From Pachyseris speciosa (taxonomy: Eukaryota > Cnidaria > Anthozoa > Scleractinia > Pachyseridae): DNA of 64,000 bases. The DNA lies in contig JAEMWC010000239.1 in the NCBI GenBank assembly GCA_016490735.1, positions 231,001-295,000 on the forward strand, in the 5' to 3' direction. This document shows positions 51,401 to 63,600 of this stretch, one piece after another; within the stretch, counting starts at the first letter, position 1, and the number at the start of each line of letters is the position of its first letter. The notes below the pieces were generated by a model. The model was not told where the DNA came from. It was given only the letters and a program-made list of their open reading frames with translations, and made no database searches. Both the position numbers and the translations under genes were made by a program.

Positions 51401-54006
51401 ATTGTGTAGCTTAGAAACCGGAAAATAGAGTTTAAATTGTTAGACAACAAAACTTTGTAGCTACTAAATAAGGCAATTGGGAACGGCAATCAGTATCAGA
51501 TAAAGGAACGAGTTCCTTTGGTAGCTGATAGATCGCGTTTTAATCGTTGAGAGTACATTGTATCACTCCTTGTATACCCTAAATGATTTCAGGTTCATCA
51601 GTGGTTAAGGAGATGTACACCACCGAACGCACCAGCGAACCAGACTGTCTGCTGTGCACAAAGTTAAGCAAAGATCCTGTTTACCCATGGTACTGTGGAC
51701 GGAGTCATTACTTCTGCAAGTCCTGCATAAAAGACCTTCGTTATAAGACAACTATCTGTCCGGAATGTACGAAACTAGGTCTTCCCCTAGGAAACCAGCC
51801 TATTGGGTGTATGAGCTGGACGACGGAGACACATTGTTCACTCCCAGGTTACCAGGATTGTGGAATCATCGTCGTCTACTTCCGTTTTGACAAAGGGATT
51901 CAAGGTAATGTTAAGCACTCTGACCGACAATACCCGCTCAACTAAAACAATGACAGCGAAATGGTTTCAACACACTATAAAAGATCTCACAACAACTGAT
52001 TCACCTGAAAGAAGTTGCGACGTACAAGGGTTGTCATGACCTCTAGGCCTTTTTAAACCTAACAAAATTAAAATGCGAGACCAAATGCTCTCTTTCATTT
52101 TACGGCAATAGCCTACCATATACAGTGAATTCATCGGGACGTAATATGGTATCCTGTAAATTACTAGTAGCAACATTGACTACAGATAAGTGAATATCAA
52201 TGGTGCGATTGTACAAACGTTTGTTTTGTATTGCGATTGTACAAACTGACGAATGCACTTTCACCTGCATCGTAGGTCCGGAGCACCCCAATCCGCAACA
52301 ACCTTATGGTGGTTTATTTGTCAAAGCCTTCCTTCCATGCAACCAAGCCGGACTAGAAGTGTGTCGTCTGTTAAAGACGGCGTTTGATGCAAGATTGGTT
52401 TTTAAAATTGGGATCTCACCTGCTACTGGCGAGAAGAATGTGATCGTGTCGAATGATATCGAACTGAAGACAAGTCAAATTGGAGGCCCAGCCAAGTAGG
52501 TTTCACCCTTATTTTGTCCAAATAACTTCTAGCACTGATAACAATTATTTGATAATAAGATAATGACTTAAAGCTTTAAAAAAACAAACGGGCTGTTCTA
52601 TTAACCCGGGGTTTGAAATTAGCGCTCGTCCACTCGCCAATGCGAGTGTCAAGCCCGTCGGGCGATTGGAAGTTGTACATTACTCGCCCAGTTTGGCGCG
52701 TGGAATTTTCATTTTCGGAAAAATAAAACTGTAACTGGTTGTTTTCGACAAAATATGAGATAATCTAAAGGTGAACATATCAGTACTCTTCACATCGATT
52801 CCTGAAACCTGACACATACGCGCAAATTACCTGCTTCGTAAATACTGTATATAAAATGGCTTCTATTCAAGCAACAATTACCTGAAGCTCCTAATCGTAG
52901 GTATGATACTGATATCATTAACAAACCGCGCCGCGAAGAGCAAGATCTGATGATAACGATGGCCACCACAACGCACATGTTTACTCGCAAAGTAAGAATT
53001 GTAAGGTATAATTATCAATTAAACTGACTTTAAAATTGAAAGTAAGAGTCTTTGGCTTTTTTTCTGTTAAGTCACTTATGTTTGGCGGACCCTCAATCAA
53101 CGCGATAAATTGCGCAATGTGGTCGTGGGATTCACAACACTTCTGTTGAGTCCCAGGACAATAGAAAGCTTTGTTAGCGACGCCAAAAAATTAAATTTGA
53201 GTCAGATGCCGAAATGATAGAAGGAATGATTTTAGGAAAACTAGAACAGTTAAAATATTAAATAGTCTAGCATTGGGATAGTGAAAACGGGGGGGAGGGG
53301 CGTAGCGAGTGAAAATTGCTCGCCTCTTTTTTCTCAAGATTTTCCACCTGAAAGTGTCGAGGCCACACAACCAAAGTGCCCATAAAGCCACCTTTGTAGC
53401 CAGAAAAAAATATTGCTTCTCATTGAGCCACCACATAAAAATAGTCGCATTTTCTTATTTAATTTCTCAACTAAGAAAGCCATATGAAACCTAAATTGTA
53501 AACTGAATAATTATCCCTTGAAGGACGATTTTCCAAGCGGTCCTCGCCAGTTTTTGGCAAATTTTCTCTATTGTTTGCGTACGTCTTCCTAATTAGCTTT
53601 CGAATTGAGCGCCAGAAAGCGCGGAAAAGTCCCGGATATGTACGTAGCGCCATTCTGCGCGATGATCTGGGCGAGTAGAATCTGAACGTCACTCGCCCAG
53701 GTGGCGAGTACTCCAAACATTTAGTTTCCAACCGCGATTAACCAGTATTTTTTTTGTAATTTCCTGGAATTGGTTATTTCAAGGTAGATTAACATTTTTT
53801 ACGTACTGTAAGAGAATGTCTCGCTATCCAGTTACTAGCGAGAACCCTTACCGACAAATGAAGGAAATTACTGATAAAACTTCATACCTAATTAATTACT
53901 GAATCCTCATTACTCTTCTTGCAGCTATGCCTATCCTGACCCCACCTACCTTGATCGAGTGAGAAGCCAGCTGCTAGCGAAAGGAATAGGAAAGCTGTAC
54001 CCATGA
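41573..54006 (+). CDS. gene B: RRM-KH-Macro-RING-DTC E3 ubiquitin ligase, diverged paralogue of gene A
   Basis: Plus-strand gene with six exons: 41,573-41,795; 42,344-42,429; 48,603-51,270; 51,593-51,904; 52,276-52,495; 53,925-54,006 (TGA). All splice sites are GT-AG, phases agree throughout, and the coding length is 3,591 nt (1,196 aa). Domains: RRM-like (1-103), KH-like repeats (~104-345), Macro (~390-560), a ~430-residue acidic/Ser-rich linker with RGRG patches (~560-990), C3HC4 RING (~1,011-1,050) and DTC (~1,058-1,196). It matches gene A exon by exon, except that the KH and Macro exons are fused. In the DTC the segment equivalent to WNDIHHKT reads SNDIELKT, so binding or catalysis may differ. 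The role expected from the family is ADP-ribose-guided ubiquitylation. AATAAA signals are at 54,369 and ~55,682. Confidence 0.9.
42635..42790 (+). mobile_element. tRNA-derived SINE
   Basis: tRNA-like head with a GATCGATTAGAGCGCTGGAC A-box region and a GGTTCAAGTCCCG B box. The tail (TGCTACAAATGCTGCCGAGG…TAAATA) matches that of the SINE at 60,652-60,873. Confidence 0.6.
43450..43790. repeat. dispersed repeat family R1, copy 3 (5' part)
   Basis: Matches the first part of copy 1 (for example ACGCTAGCTGTCGTTTATTT and GAGCCATTTTCCACCTCAGA). Confidence 0.7.
44600..45375 (+). mobile_element. 5'-truncated CR1-like LINE with (TTG)n tail
   Basis: Reads as the C-terminal end of a CR1/Jockey-type RT with frame changes: KKVQTKQNTVIRTIFFA, FKLQALKFAHR, HSYNTRYATNKNFYK, TNIGKQSVSSIVVDLW, LPTSLKNLNTFTFPGKLKEF. 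About 300 bp of 3' UTR follow, ending in AATAAAGA and nine TTG units (45,347-45,375), the microsatellite-type tail of CR1-like elements. Confidence 0.8.
45376..46010. repeat. dispersed repeat family R1, copy 4 (3' part)
   Basis: Shares the GGACCGGGTGGCTCGACACG and CATTTCAAACATAGTCCGG blocks with copy 1; directly abuts the (TTG)n LINE tail. Confidence 0.7.
46302..46864. mobile_element. MITE with GTATCAGTCAATTCCAAAA ends
   Basis: 563-bp palindromic-ended element: GTATCAGTCAATTCCAAAA at the left and its near complement at the right, with CCCGGG-rich sub-terminal parts and ATTTGACTATCGGC-like interior. Non-coding. Confidence 0.8.
47895..48080 (-). mobile_element. tRNA-derived SINE
   Basis: On the minus strand: GTGTGAGCGCTCGCCTTCCA then GGGTTCGATTCCCGG (B box), and farther on AAAAAACCAACATTTGACTT. 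The same boxes and the same AACATTTGA phrase occur in the SINE at 60,652. This is not a tRNA gene; no closed acceptor stem. Confidence 0.65.
48603..51270 (+). CDS. gene B exon 3: KH-like repeats, Macro domain, disordered linker
   Basis: It begins GTTTTTCAAAACGTG, strikingly like gene A's exon 3. KH-like units run to ~49,330. The Macro domain (~49,461-49,985) shows LYQGDIT, VDAIVNAANEWL, GAGVADAI, VGEAVFT, VIHTVGP and AISSGIFGMP. The rest is low-complexity, rich in Glu, Ser, Lys and Thr, with STGRGRGTT at ~50,440. Donor GTAAAT at 51,271. No intron lies between the KH and Macro parts, unlike gene A. Confidence 0.92.
51593..51904 (+). CDS. gene B exon 4: RING finger and start of DTC
   Basis: RING ligands CLLC, C-GRS-HYFC, KSC, CPEC; the first Cys-to-His gap is two residues longer than in gene A. 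It is followed by LGNQPIGCMSW and SLPGYQDCG, then FDKGIQ. Acceptor TTTCAG at 51,592, donor GTAATG at 51,905. Confidence 0.9.
52276..54006 (+). CDS. gene B exons 5 and 6: DTC core and tail
   Basis: Exon 52,276-52,495 encodes GPEHPNPQQPYGG, AFLPCNQAGLEVCRLL, FKIGISPATGEKN and SNDIELKT. Exon 53,925-54,006 encodes YAYPDPTYLDRVRSQLLAKG… and TGA. The HPNPG histidine is kept; the TVGTS and WNDIHHKT blocks have changed. The intron between (52,496-53,924) is non-coding. Confidence 0.88.
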
Positions 54007-54692
54007 TGTTTGCCTACCAACGATTAGTTCACTAATTTTACGAAGTGCTTCTTTTCTTCCAAAAGTATTGAGCATATCTGCTGCCATAAAGGACATTTGT
54101 TTTAGTTAGAACATACTACCTTTCATTTACTTTTGGCGCTTGTACAATGAAATTTGACTTTTCGTCCGCAAAGTTGCCAAGCAACAAGACAGTATCAATA
54201 CCTTTTAATGCCAGGAAATGCTGTTGCTTTCGAGATGAGGTTTTCGTTGATCGAGAATACATGCGTTCGTTTATCTAAAAAGGAAAAAGTCCCTATCATG
54301 GAGAAGTGGTGTAGTGATCATTTCGACAGGAATTTAATCAGCTTGATGGTTATTTGTATTAAGATCCAAATAAAAACATCATTGCGGATAATTTCCAAGA
54401 GCCAAACAACCAAATGAAGAAAGTTAATCGTTTTTGGCATATTTTATTCCTCTTACATTTGTCTGAAGCTTCGGTTTAATTTACTGTTTAATTTTTTTCC
54501 GATGAAAAGATTTTTAAACGCCTCTTATTTTGACTTGTGACCAAAATTTGATAAGCAGTAAACAGAAGGCATTCTTATTCTTGGATATTAATTTCGTATT
54601 AGTATGAATCTAGAAACGGAGAGACCACTCAGCAGTTTTATAGCTGGGATAAGGTAGAGTTCAGATTCTATTTCATCAGTCATAAGACTTAA

Positions 54693-55350
54693 GGGGGGAC
54701 TAACTTAACTACAAAATGAGCTAACATTGTTGCTATGGAAAGTTCCCAACGCTCATATCTTGGAAACCCTAACTTGCACAGGCAAGCTGTCTGGCTATGT
54801 TTTTACAATCAAAAAGGTTTACAAGATTTTCGAGTCACAACCATATTTGGTAAGTCACGTGACCAGAACAGAAAAAGGCCTAAAACTCGAGTGGCGTACA
54901 CTTCTGGATATCAAAAATGGTGCCAATGGTTAACAATCGCCAAGGTACAAAACTCTACGTATCGATTTTTGGAAATTCGCATTTTTCTGAGATTTATGAC
55001 GTCATAAGCACGCAAATTCATACCATTTCGTCATTATCATCGTAGTTATGTACGTTAACAACAATTGCTTACGTAGGCTTGTAAAGAAGGCTGGAATATC
55101 TCCGATTGGCAAAAAAGATCGGAACTTCACATAATTTTCTCCAAGTTTTAGGGATTTTTCTCTCTAAGGCGCGGTTGGGGCCTGGGGCAAGTTACGCATG
55201 CGCAATAGCAATTTATTAATTTTACATGTTCACCTCTTCGCACGTTTCACCAATACAGTGGCAAAAACACCGAAAAACTGTGTTTTACAAATACAGTCCG
55301 CAAAAATCCCTTGGCAACAACGCTAAGTCTGTAGTTAAGTTAGTCCCCCC
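54693..55350. mobile_element. TTAA-flanked MITE with GGGGGGACTAACTTAACTAC ends
   Basis: 658-bp element whose ends are inverted copies (about 20 bp) and which is flanked by TTAA at 54,689-54,692 and 55,351-55,354. Lies in the 3' flank or 3' UTR of gene B. Different termini from the AGTGCCTATGAA family. Confidence 0.85.
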
Positions 55351-55354
55351 TTAA

Positions 55355-56257
55355 GACATTCAGCCGCAGTAAAACTACTCAGATACAAAAAAGTTTATAA
55401 GCTAACTTGGAGTCATTTCCACGACCCGAGTATTGAGCGCTAGTCTTAAGCATTATCTTTGCAGGATTTTTATCCCTAGCTCTCCCACCCACCCTCCCAC
55501 TTCCAGAGATATGATGTTATGGATTTCTTGGTTGTAACCAATCATTTTGTTCGTATGTTTATACACTCTTATTGTTTAGTTGTAGACGGGTCTTTGGTCA
55601 GTAATTAGAAGCTTGCTTCAATGTAGTGATAAGTTTCAGTTTAGCCTTTTTACGGAGTGTTGTATGCACATGTATAAGATTTAATAAACAACCTGACCTA
55701 AATGTTGCTGTGATTGAGTTTCTGTGTTGATTCATTTATTCAGAATATCGAATTATGAGCCAATAAGGATCGTGCTTCATGCAGTTATGCCCCCCTCCAA
55801 GTGACCTTTAGGTATCTCCCCTTGTTCTATTTTGCTCCACTTCTAAATAAGTCTCCTTCCTGCCCCCATCAGGTGGCCGTATGGTGGCTGGAACTTTGAC
55901 CAAACTCGAATTTTCGGTAGATAATTGTCGTAATACACTACTACCCTCTCTTAAATTAAGCCCCACTGGCTTTTCTCGGTACAAGAGCAAATCGGATAGC
56001 AACCATACTTCCAAATACTAAGGAAATGGGGGCAGTCATAATCCTTGTCGCCACATACTTCATTACAAAACGTTTTGGAATGAAACTTGAGTAGGAGCGC
56101 GACTTGCAAATTTAAAAACCTGACAGTGCGGATTTTGACTATGAATATATGAAAATCATATACTTGAACTGCGGATTAATGAATGAATATGTGAGTGATC
56201 ATCGCCGTTATGAACACTACTTAAGCATTAGTGAAAATAAAGCCTGAAAAAAAATTC
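55355..56257. other. no gene seen; possible distal poly(A) signal of gene B
   Basis: Non-coding. TTTAATAAACAACC near 55,680 could be a distal polyadenylation signal for gene B; otherwise nothing supported. Confidence 0.4.
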
Positions 56258-56340
56258 AGGCTTGTATGGGATTCGAACCCACGACGGCCGGATTTTACTG
56301 TGTTGTAGTGAGACTAGTCAAAACTATGCCACGTGTCCGT
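56258..56340 (-). mobile_element. tRNA-derived SINE head
   Basis: Minus strand: TGGCATAGTTTTGACTAGTC (A-box region) and GGGTTCGAATCCCATACAAG (B box), followed by a run giving a poly-T. A SINE body probably extends left to about 56,130. No cloverleaf with a paired acceptor stem was found. Confidence 0.55.
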
Positions 56341-56924
56341 CGCAAATCCTTACTCATGCATACATTAAATACTGAAAGACCATTTAAACCAGTCGATAAC
56401 AAGTCTAGCTGAGACCTAACAACATCAAGACGCTTCCATTGGCGATCGTTTGAAGTTGCAACTCATTCCATCCTGGCCCCTTACCAACCGTCTGCTGCAG
56501 GAGCAAAAGCCACTGGTAAAAAACTAATCATCATCACTGGGTTTTTTGAGAGAAAATATATACTGATGTTTGGATTTTACAAATGGTGATTCAGGAAATA
56601 GCTGCCAAACCTACATCACCAACAATACCGTCGACAGAAAAAGCAAATGTCCTGCCTCATTAAGTATAATCCATTCACTGCCCTGCCATGCTACTCCTCA
56701 GTGAAGGCCCTCCGTTTTGCGATACGTGTGAAGGCCCCGTCGACTATGTCCAGAGGGCTCTGGGGAAGAGAATGTCCAAGCCTCTTTTCGCTCAACCCAG
56801 AGATCCTTGGTGCAAGTCAAAGTGAGATGCAGGCAGGCTGCTGTCCGGTCAAGATAACGCGTTTTGTCCGGACAAACTTTCGTTTGCGGTCATTTTGACC
56901 GGCATGTGCATGTAAGTTTAAGTA

Positions 56925-57600
56925 AGTTCTTTTTTTGATAAAGAGTAAGATACAAATACAAAGTGCCCACCCGAAGGTAGCAAAGGCTGGTCAAGTCGGG
57001 TGGGTCAAAAGGATGTTAAAGACACAGAAGGAAAATAACACAAATTAGAAAAATTAATTTAAAATAATTCAAGTACAGATTACAAGTGGATCTTTTGACT
57101 AAGAACAAGAAAATAAGGTAATTTACAGTAACATGATAATGTACTATAACAGGAGCTAAAACTTTGAAAGGTGCTATTTTGGTTCCATAAATCCAGCAGA
57201 TATTTTTGTAACGATCATTTTTTTAAGAAGAGAATCATCTTCATCGTTAAGTAATTTCAATAAAAGTGTATGAATTTTTTTGCTAAAAGACTTTTTAGGT
57301 AGGGAACGCCCGATGCACCCTACTTACACAATCTAAATGGCTTACACCCGTACATTCTAAATTTAGATCACTGGGTTCAAGCCATCTCAACTTATCATCT
57401 AAGTCTTCCCAGTAGCTCGTTAAATATGCATAAACATTTCGACCAATCAAATCACTTAACTGTTCGGTAAACAAGCCGCAAAAATGGCGTCTATGGCCTA
57501 CAGTGTACTTGTTGTGCATTGATCTGGCTATAAGCGTTCGGTTTTTAGACGTTCTTTTCTCCTGATTATTTGCGTGCTCGCCAAAAACGGCTGATCGCAA
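56925..57600 (-). mobile_element. probable 3' end of a minus-strand retroelement
   Basis: A minus-strand frame (57,600-57,295), continuing after one frame change to a TAG near 57,186, gives coding-like text (LTSYWEDLDDKLRWLEPSDL, KKIHTLLLKLLNDEDDSLL). It is followed by ~250 bp ending CTTTATCAAAAAAA at 56,930, the same kind of end as the LINE at 33.4 kb. The family is not recognised. Confidence 0.35.
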
Positions 57601-57628
57601 GTTACCTCAGGCTTAAATCACCCACGAA

Positions 57629-60600
57629 ATGCGTCGGTTAAAGCCCGTTTCCTTAAATGTGAAGAATATTGGGCGCGATGGAAAGAAGACCACCGTTTCC
57701 ATTCCACTGAAAGTTGATTTTGGGAGGCAGCCTGAAAAGAGTACGCAGGAAAATAACAAGGGGATCGACAGTCCAGAAGAACAAGATGTCCCTCTTCATG
57801 ATCTCGAGAACCAGCCGTCCACATCTCAACAGCAAAATCGTGTTTTGAGTACTTCTGGTAACTGGGAAAAGGTACGGGAAAAATTGCTGAATTCGTATAT
57901 TTCAGAACAGCAACTCCCAGACAATGTAATCTGTGTAAACGGCAAGAAGGTATCGCTACAACACGATGTGAATACTGTGGCCCTCACCAGTACTTTTGTG
58001 TTGGATGTGCACGAGCTTTACATGGCAGTCGAAACAAGTTTCATGTTCTTGAGCAGTGGAAGGTCAGTATGAAAGTTATGAATGTTTTCTGGCCGGTTGC
58101 ATTTAAGTTAATTCTAGCTACTTTTTGTTAAATATCGAGAAACCAACGGATGGTTAGATTTGGGACGGATTGAACCCGATTACAAAGACAAGCACACAAC
58201 ACGTTTTAACAACATGGCGGCCATACTCGGAAGACCCCATTTTAATGCGCATGCTATATAGAAAACCGCTGACTACAAATACATCACATTTCCTCCCCTT
58301 CTAATAAGTGTGTATAACAGCCACACAGGTAAGGCAGAAGAACATTGCAGAAATATCAACAAAAACGAGCAAATGTCTTGAACTGTAGAGACTACAATGA
58401 CCCTAATATTCAGTACAATGTCACAGATTAAGCTTAACTGGAGCCTTTCTTTCTCTGACTGGATACCGGCGCTCCACCTTTCCAGGTGAGTCCCTTTGGG
58501 CTGGCACTCCCATGCCTTGTGAATGAGACTGCACTTCCAAATCAGGTACTTGAACTGGGTTCTGTGCTGTCTGAAGCTCAGGAACTGACTTGTCTGCTGC
58601 AACAGGAACCGCTGAAGCTGACTTAGCTACTGTAACTTGAACTGAAGGATCTGCCTTCTGAATAGCAACAGGGTTCTGACTTTGAAACTTTGGGACGGGC
58701 TCCACTGCAACTTCAGTAACACATGGGGGAGCTTCTAGACACCACCCTGACTCTCTCTCAGGATCCGATTGGCTTCCTCTTCTGAACGAAGACACTGGGT
58801 CTGCAGAAGGTGGTCAATATGAACATAACGCAGTTGGTGCCCCACTCTCACCAGGTAGGTTAATGGCCCCAACCTTCTGATCACGATGCCTGGAACCCAC
58901 TTCTCCACACCTCCCCGATTATTTCGTACACTCACAGTGTCACGCGGAGAAAGTTCACGCATCTTTACACGATTCTTGTCATGTTGTCGCTGCTGCTTGG
59001 CTTGTTGGTTTTGGACACGCTCTTGTAAGTTTGGCCGTAAAACAGTAAACTTGGTACGAGGTTTGCGCTTCAAGAACAGTTCTGCTGGTGTCACCCCCGT
59101 CACTGAATAAGGAGTGTTCCTGTACTGGAATAAACAGTTGGCTAGTTGATGCTTCACGGACCGCCGTTTACCACCTCTTCTTATACACTTTCGGAATGCT
59201 TCCTCAGTGCCTGCTTCAGAATTTGCACTGTGCGTTCTGCTGCCCCATTGGATGACGGGTGATAAGGAGGCACCACTGTCTGCTTAATTCCATTCAGCTT
59301 CAGGAAACTGACAAACTCGCTGGAAATAAACTGCGGACCATTGTCCGAAACGACTTCCTCGGGAAGTCCATAAGCTGCAAACCATATTCTCAGCTGTTCA
59401 ATAGTGCTCTGACTTGTTGTAGAGGTCATATGTGCTACCTCAATCCATTTGGAATGACTGTCAATTAATCCAAGGAAATAATTGCCGTCCTTCTCTGCAA
59501 AATCAATGTGTACTCTTTGCCACACCCGAGTAGGCCACTTCCACGGGTACAACGGTGCAACGGGAGGCGCTTTCTGTACTGACTGGCACACCTCACAGTT
59601 TTTCACCACCAGCTCAATTTCAGCATTCAGATTTGGCCACCAGAGGTAACTTCTGCCAATAGCTTTCATAGCAACAATGCCTGGATGCTCTTCATGTAAC
59701 TCTTGCAATAGCCTGTTCCTTAATGACGGTGGAATGACGACACGCATACCCCACAAGACACATCCTTGGTCTGCCGTTAGCTCAGTTCTACGCATAAAGT
59801 ACGGTTTGAGTTCCTCATCAGCTACATAACTTGGCCATCCTGAGAGGGTGTATTCCAAAACTCTTGACAACACCGGATCTCTTGTAGTGCCTCTGCTGAT
59901 ATCTGATGCGTCAACAGGCAATTCATCCAGGCCTGAGAAGAAGAACATTTCGGCTTCTTCCGGGAGAGGTTTCTTGTCGCAAGGAAGACATGATAATGCA
60001 TCTGCATTGGCATGATCTGTAGATGGACGGTACTCGACCTGGTAATTGTAAGCTCAGCTTTGCTGTGCACGAAAGCTTGTTCACACTCTGCTGTCCAATG
60101 CCATTTCACCCCCTTCCGGAGCATTTCGTGTAATGGCTGTAACAGTATAGAGAGATTGGGTATGAAATTTCCATAGTAGTTCAGCAATCCTAAATAGGAG
60201 CGCAGTTCTGCCATGTTCTTTGGGCTTGGCGCCTCATTAATGGCTGCAATCTTCTCCTCTGTAGGATGCCGACCTTCTCCATCCACCCGGTAGCCTAGGA
60301 ACTCTACACTTGGCACCATAAACTCAGGAGTGCTCGATGGAGCCGATCTGCAAAATAACCGCTCTGCAGGCCGATTATGGGCTGGCTGGCAAAATGTTTG
60401 CTGAAATAAAAATCTTGCTGGCAGTGTTATTTTAACGAAATCTTGCTAGCATTTGTGTCCGTAATGAGTCTTACTGGCTGACAGGAATCAAAACATGTCA
60501 TTTCTGGCAGTTGTCTTATTTCAGTTTTCATGCTGGCTGAGAGTACTGAGGGCGCACTTTTATCTGCGTGAGATTGAACATAAAGTTAATGAAAAACAAA

Positions 60601-63600
60601 CTGTTTTAATATCTTGGGCTCGTAACGCAACTTTCAAAAGTCTTAACTTATCGGGGGAGCAGGGTTGGCGTAGTGGTGAGAGCGCTCGCCTTCCACCAAT
60701 GTGTCCCGGGTTCGATTCCCAAAACCCTCTCCCCAAAAACCAACATTTGATTTGATTTCATTTGATTTCAGTTCAGTTGATTTAATTTGACTTCATTTGT
60801 TTCTGTATTTGCTCGGCCCCACTTGTCTTTGTGCTATAAATACTACCGAGGGTAAATAAAGCTTATTATTATTGAATAGCATGTGCTGTCAGTTGGCTTC
60901 GTATTTTGGTGGATTTAAAACTAAAAGTAAACAACACAGGATACAGATAGAAGCCTACTGCCCGTCTTGGGAACGATCTGACATCCGAAATAAACCATTT
61001 GACATATTACGCCCAAAAATTAAGTTGAAATCAATACTTAGCTGGCTGGGTATTTTTCTTCCTTACGCGACTGCTGGCTGGCAAACTGGAAAGATTCCAC
61101 CCGTGCTGGCTGGCATTTCGTGTTTTGCGGCATTTTCAACTTTGCTGGCTCGTTGAGAAACGACACGCTCGTAGCTGGCTGGAATTTTTATTTCTCAAAA
61201 GTTCTGCTTGCTGGCATTGAAGAGCGGTTATTTTTTCCCCAGGAAAGTTAAATATTAATTTAAATTTAAATTAATTTAAGTTAAATATTAAGATTGGCAG
61301 GGGGACACTCAACTAGTGTTTAGTACATCGTAAGATAAAAATTCTCAGAAAAGGTCGTTGGGTACTCCTGTAAACTCGCACTTTGACCATTTAGCTACTA
61401 TGCCATGTCTAATACTTGTAAATGTTCATGAGGTTCTGTTCTGATTAGAATGTCATCAATGCGACAACGCACATTATCCATTCCCTGTAACATCTGATCC
61501 ATCGTTGATTGAAAAAGGGCTGGAGCAGACGCTATTCCATAAGTAAGACGCCGGTAAGCGTACAGACCTTTGTGTGTGTTCACAGTTAGATAGTGCTGAC
61601 TTTCAGGAGTGAGTTTCATCTGCTGGTATGCATTTGACAAATCAGTCTTGCTAAACACTGTTCCACTTCCTAATGTGGCAAATACATCTTCAGTGTCAGG
61701 CAATGGGTAAGGGTTGTCTAGAAGAACCTGGTTTACAGACACTTTGAAGTCACCGCAAATGCGTATGCTTCCATCTTTCTTGGGCACACAAACAATAGGA
61801 GAAGCCCAGTCGCTGCGTTCCACCTTCGTAACTACTCCTTGACTCTCCAAACGATCCAGTTCTTCTTCAACTTTTTGGCGCAAGGCATAAGGTACTGGCC
61901 GGGCCTTGTGGAACTCTGGCTTGGCACCCTCTTGTATCTTAATGTCTGCCTTGAAACCCTTAATGGTACCCAGACCTTGGCTGAACACTGCCTTGTGACA
62001 ATTCAAGACATCTGACAGGCCTTCATTCGTGCTTACAAGGAAGATGCTGCTCCAATTCAGCTGCAGTTGCCTCAACCAATTTCTTCCTAGCAGTGGAGGA
62101 CCATCTCCATCAACTACAATCAAGGGCAAGGACATTTCCTGCTTTTCATAGGTCACAGGTAGGTGAACCTCACCACAGACAGGTATTTCAATTCCATTGG
62201 TCTCTGATGTCAACATCTGGATCAGTAAAATTACAATTCTGTGCTTGTTTCCGAAGTTTAGCGATAAATTGATCCACTGTCTCGCCCTCCCGTTGAGCCA
62301 TATTTCTGAACACATGTCTCTCGTACGGTTCGTTAAGCTTAGTGGCAAAATATGCGTTTAGAGTGCGCAGTGCTACCTCGAATTCCGTAGCTGTATCTTC
62401 TTCAACTTCAGCACCCGGGCCTGGGTCAGTTAACGTTTCGTACAACTCCTGAACCTCTATTCCCGCTGTGTGAAGTAGCAAGGCCTTCTTTTGTGCATTA
62501 TTCACCACTCCCTTGGCTACCAGAAAGTATTTAAACGATTGAAGCCACTTCTTCCACCGTGGTGCTAACGCCGACGAATTACCCTTACAGTCAAACGGAG
62601 CTACACCTTGAGTTTCGATGTTTACTGCCGCCATTATGCACTAATCAGTGGATCCCATCCTCGTCGCCAGTGTTAAATATCGAGAAACCAACGGATGGTT
62701 AGATTTGGGACGGATTGAACCCGATTACAAAGACAAGCACACGTACAACACGTTTTAACAACATGGCGGCCATACTCGGAAGACCCCATATTAATGCGCA
62801 TGCTATAATATAGAAAACCGCTGACTACAAATACATCACACTTTTTAGTGTAACATATCTAGTTAAACTGCATTTTTATCTGTCTCTTGCTGTCTTGATA
62901 ATAGGATGGCGTGTTTGTCCCTTTGTATTCAGACGAGGCAACCGTTGGCTATGGCCACACGTGCAAAACCTCAACAGTGAAGCTGTTCCGACTTCTGGAT
63001 GCCTCAGGTCAGTTCATAATTTCATTAGAAGCTATCAGTATTAATGTTAACTGTTCCTTTTCATATTTCCCTGCTACTTACGTGAAATGTATTAACTATA
63101 ATGAAATGATTTTAGGCATACATATGCACATGTTAATTAATCTGATTCTCAACATGTCAGAGGCACCCACCACCCACTATTAAATAACAATTGGTAGCTG
63201 CAAATTTAACAGATAAGCAATTGTTTAATACGTTCTTGCACGGAGAGTGTATTACCAGCAGGAGAATCAGACATAGTTGGATGCTACTCTGGTCAACCAA
63301 CCTGTCAGCAGTATTACATGAATTCATTTGGATACAATAATAATGATGACGTTGATGATGTTGATGATGATGACGACAACAACTTGCTATGGCTGTTGCA
63401 AAAATTAATTACCATGCAGATCTTATTTGTCAGCCATTCTCAGTTTACTGAACATGACTAGTACTATATATTAATAAACTGTATTAGGCTGTTAGTAATG
63501 TTTTTTTTTATCTTATTATTTTGTTTACTACTTCTTGAGTTGTTCATTTCTCTTTCTACTCCTTGACATGTCATGAATGCCAGGAAATCCTCACCTGAAA

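Larger units (their letters stand above)
58126..62840 (-). mobile_element. Ty3/gypsy LTR retrotransposon, internally deleted
   Basis: Two near-identical LTRs (58,126-58,288 and 62,671-62,840) begin TGTTAAATATCG and end ACATCACA, flanked by the 5-bp duplication CTTTT (58,121-58,125 and 62,841-62,845). Gag and Pol pieces lie between on the minus strand. A polypurine tract and a primer-binding-like site are in the correct places. The Gag-protease junction and RNase H are deleted, and a TIR element interrupts RT. No envelope-like frame was seen. Confidence 0.93.

Noticed and set aside
54727..55007. Two overlapping plus-strand frames as small genes
   Set aside because: They lie wholly inside a TTAA-flanked MITE and show no motif.
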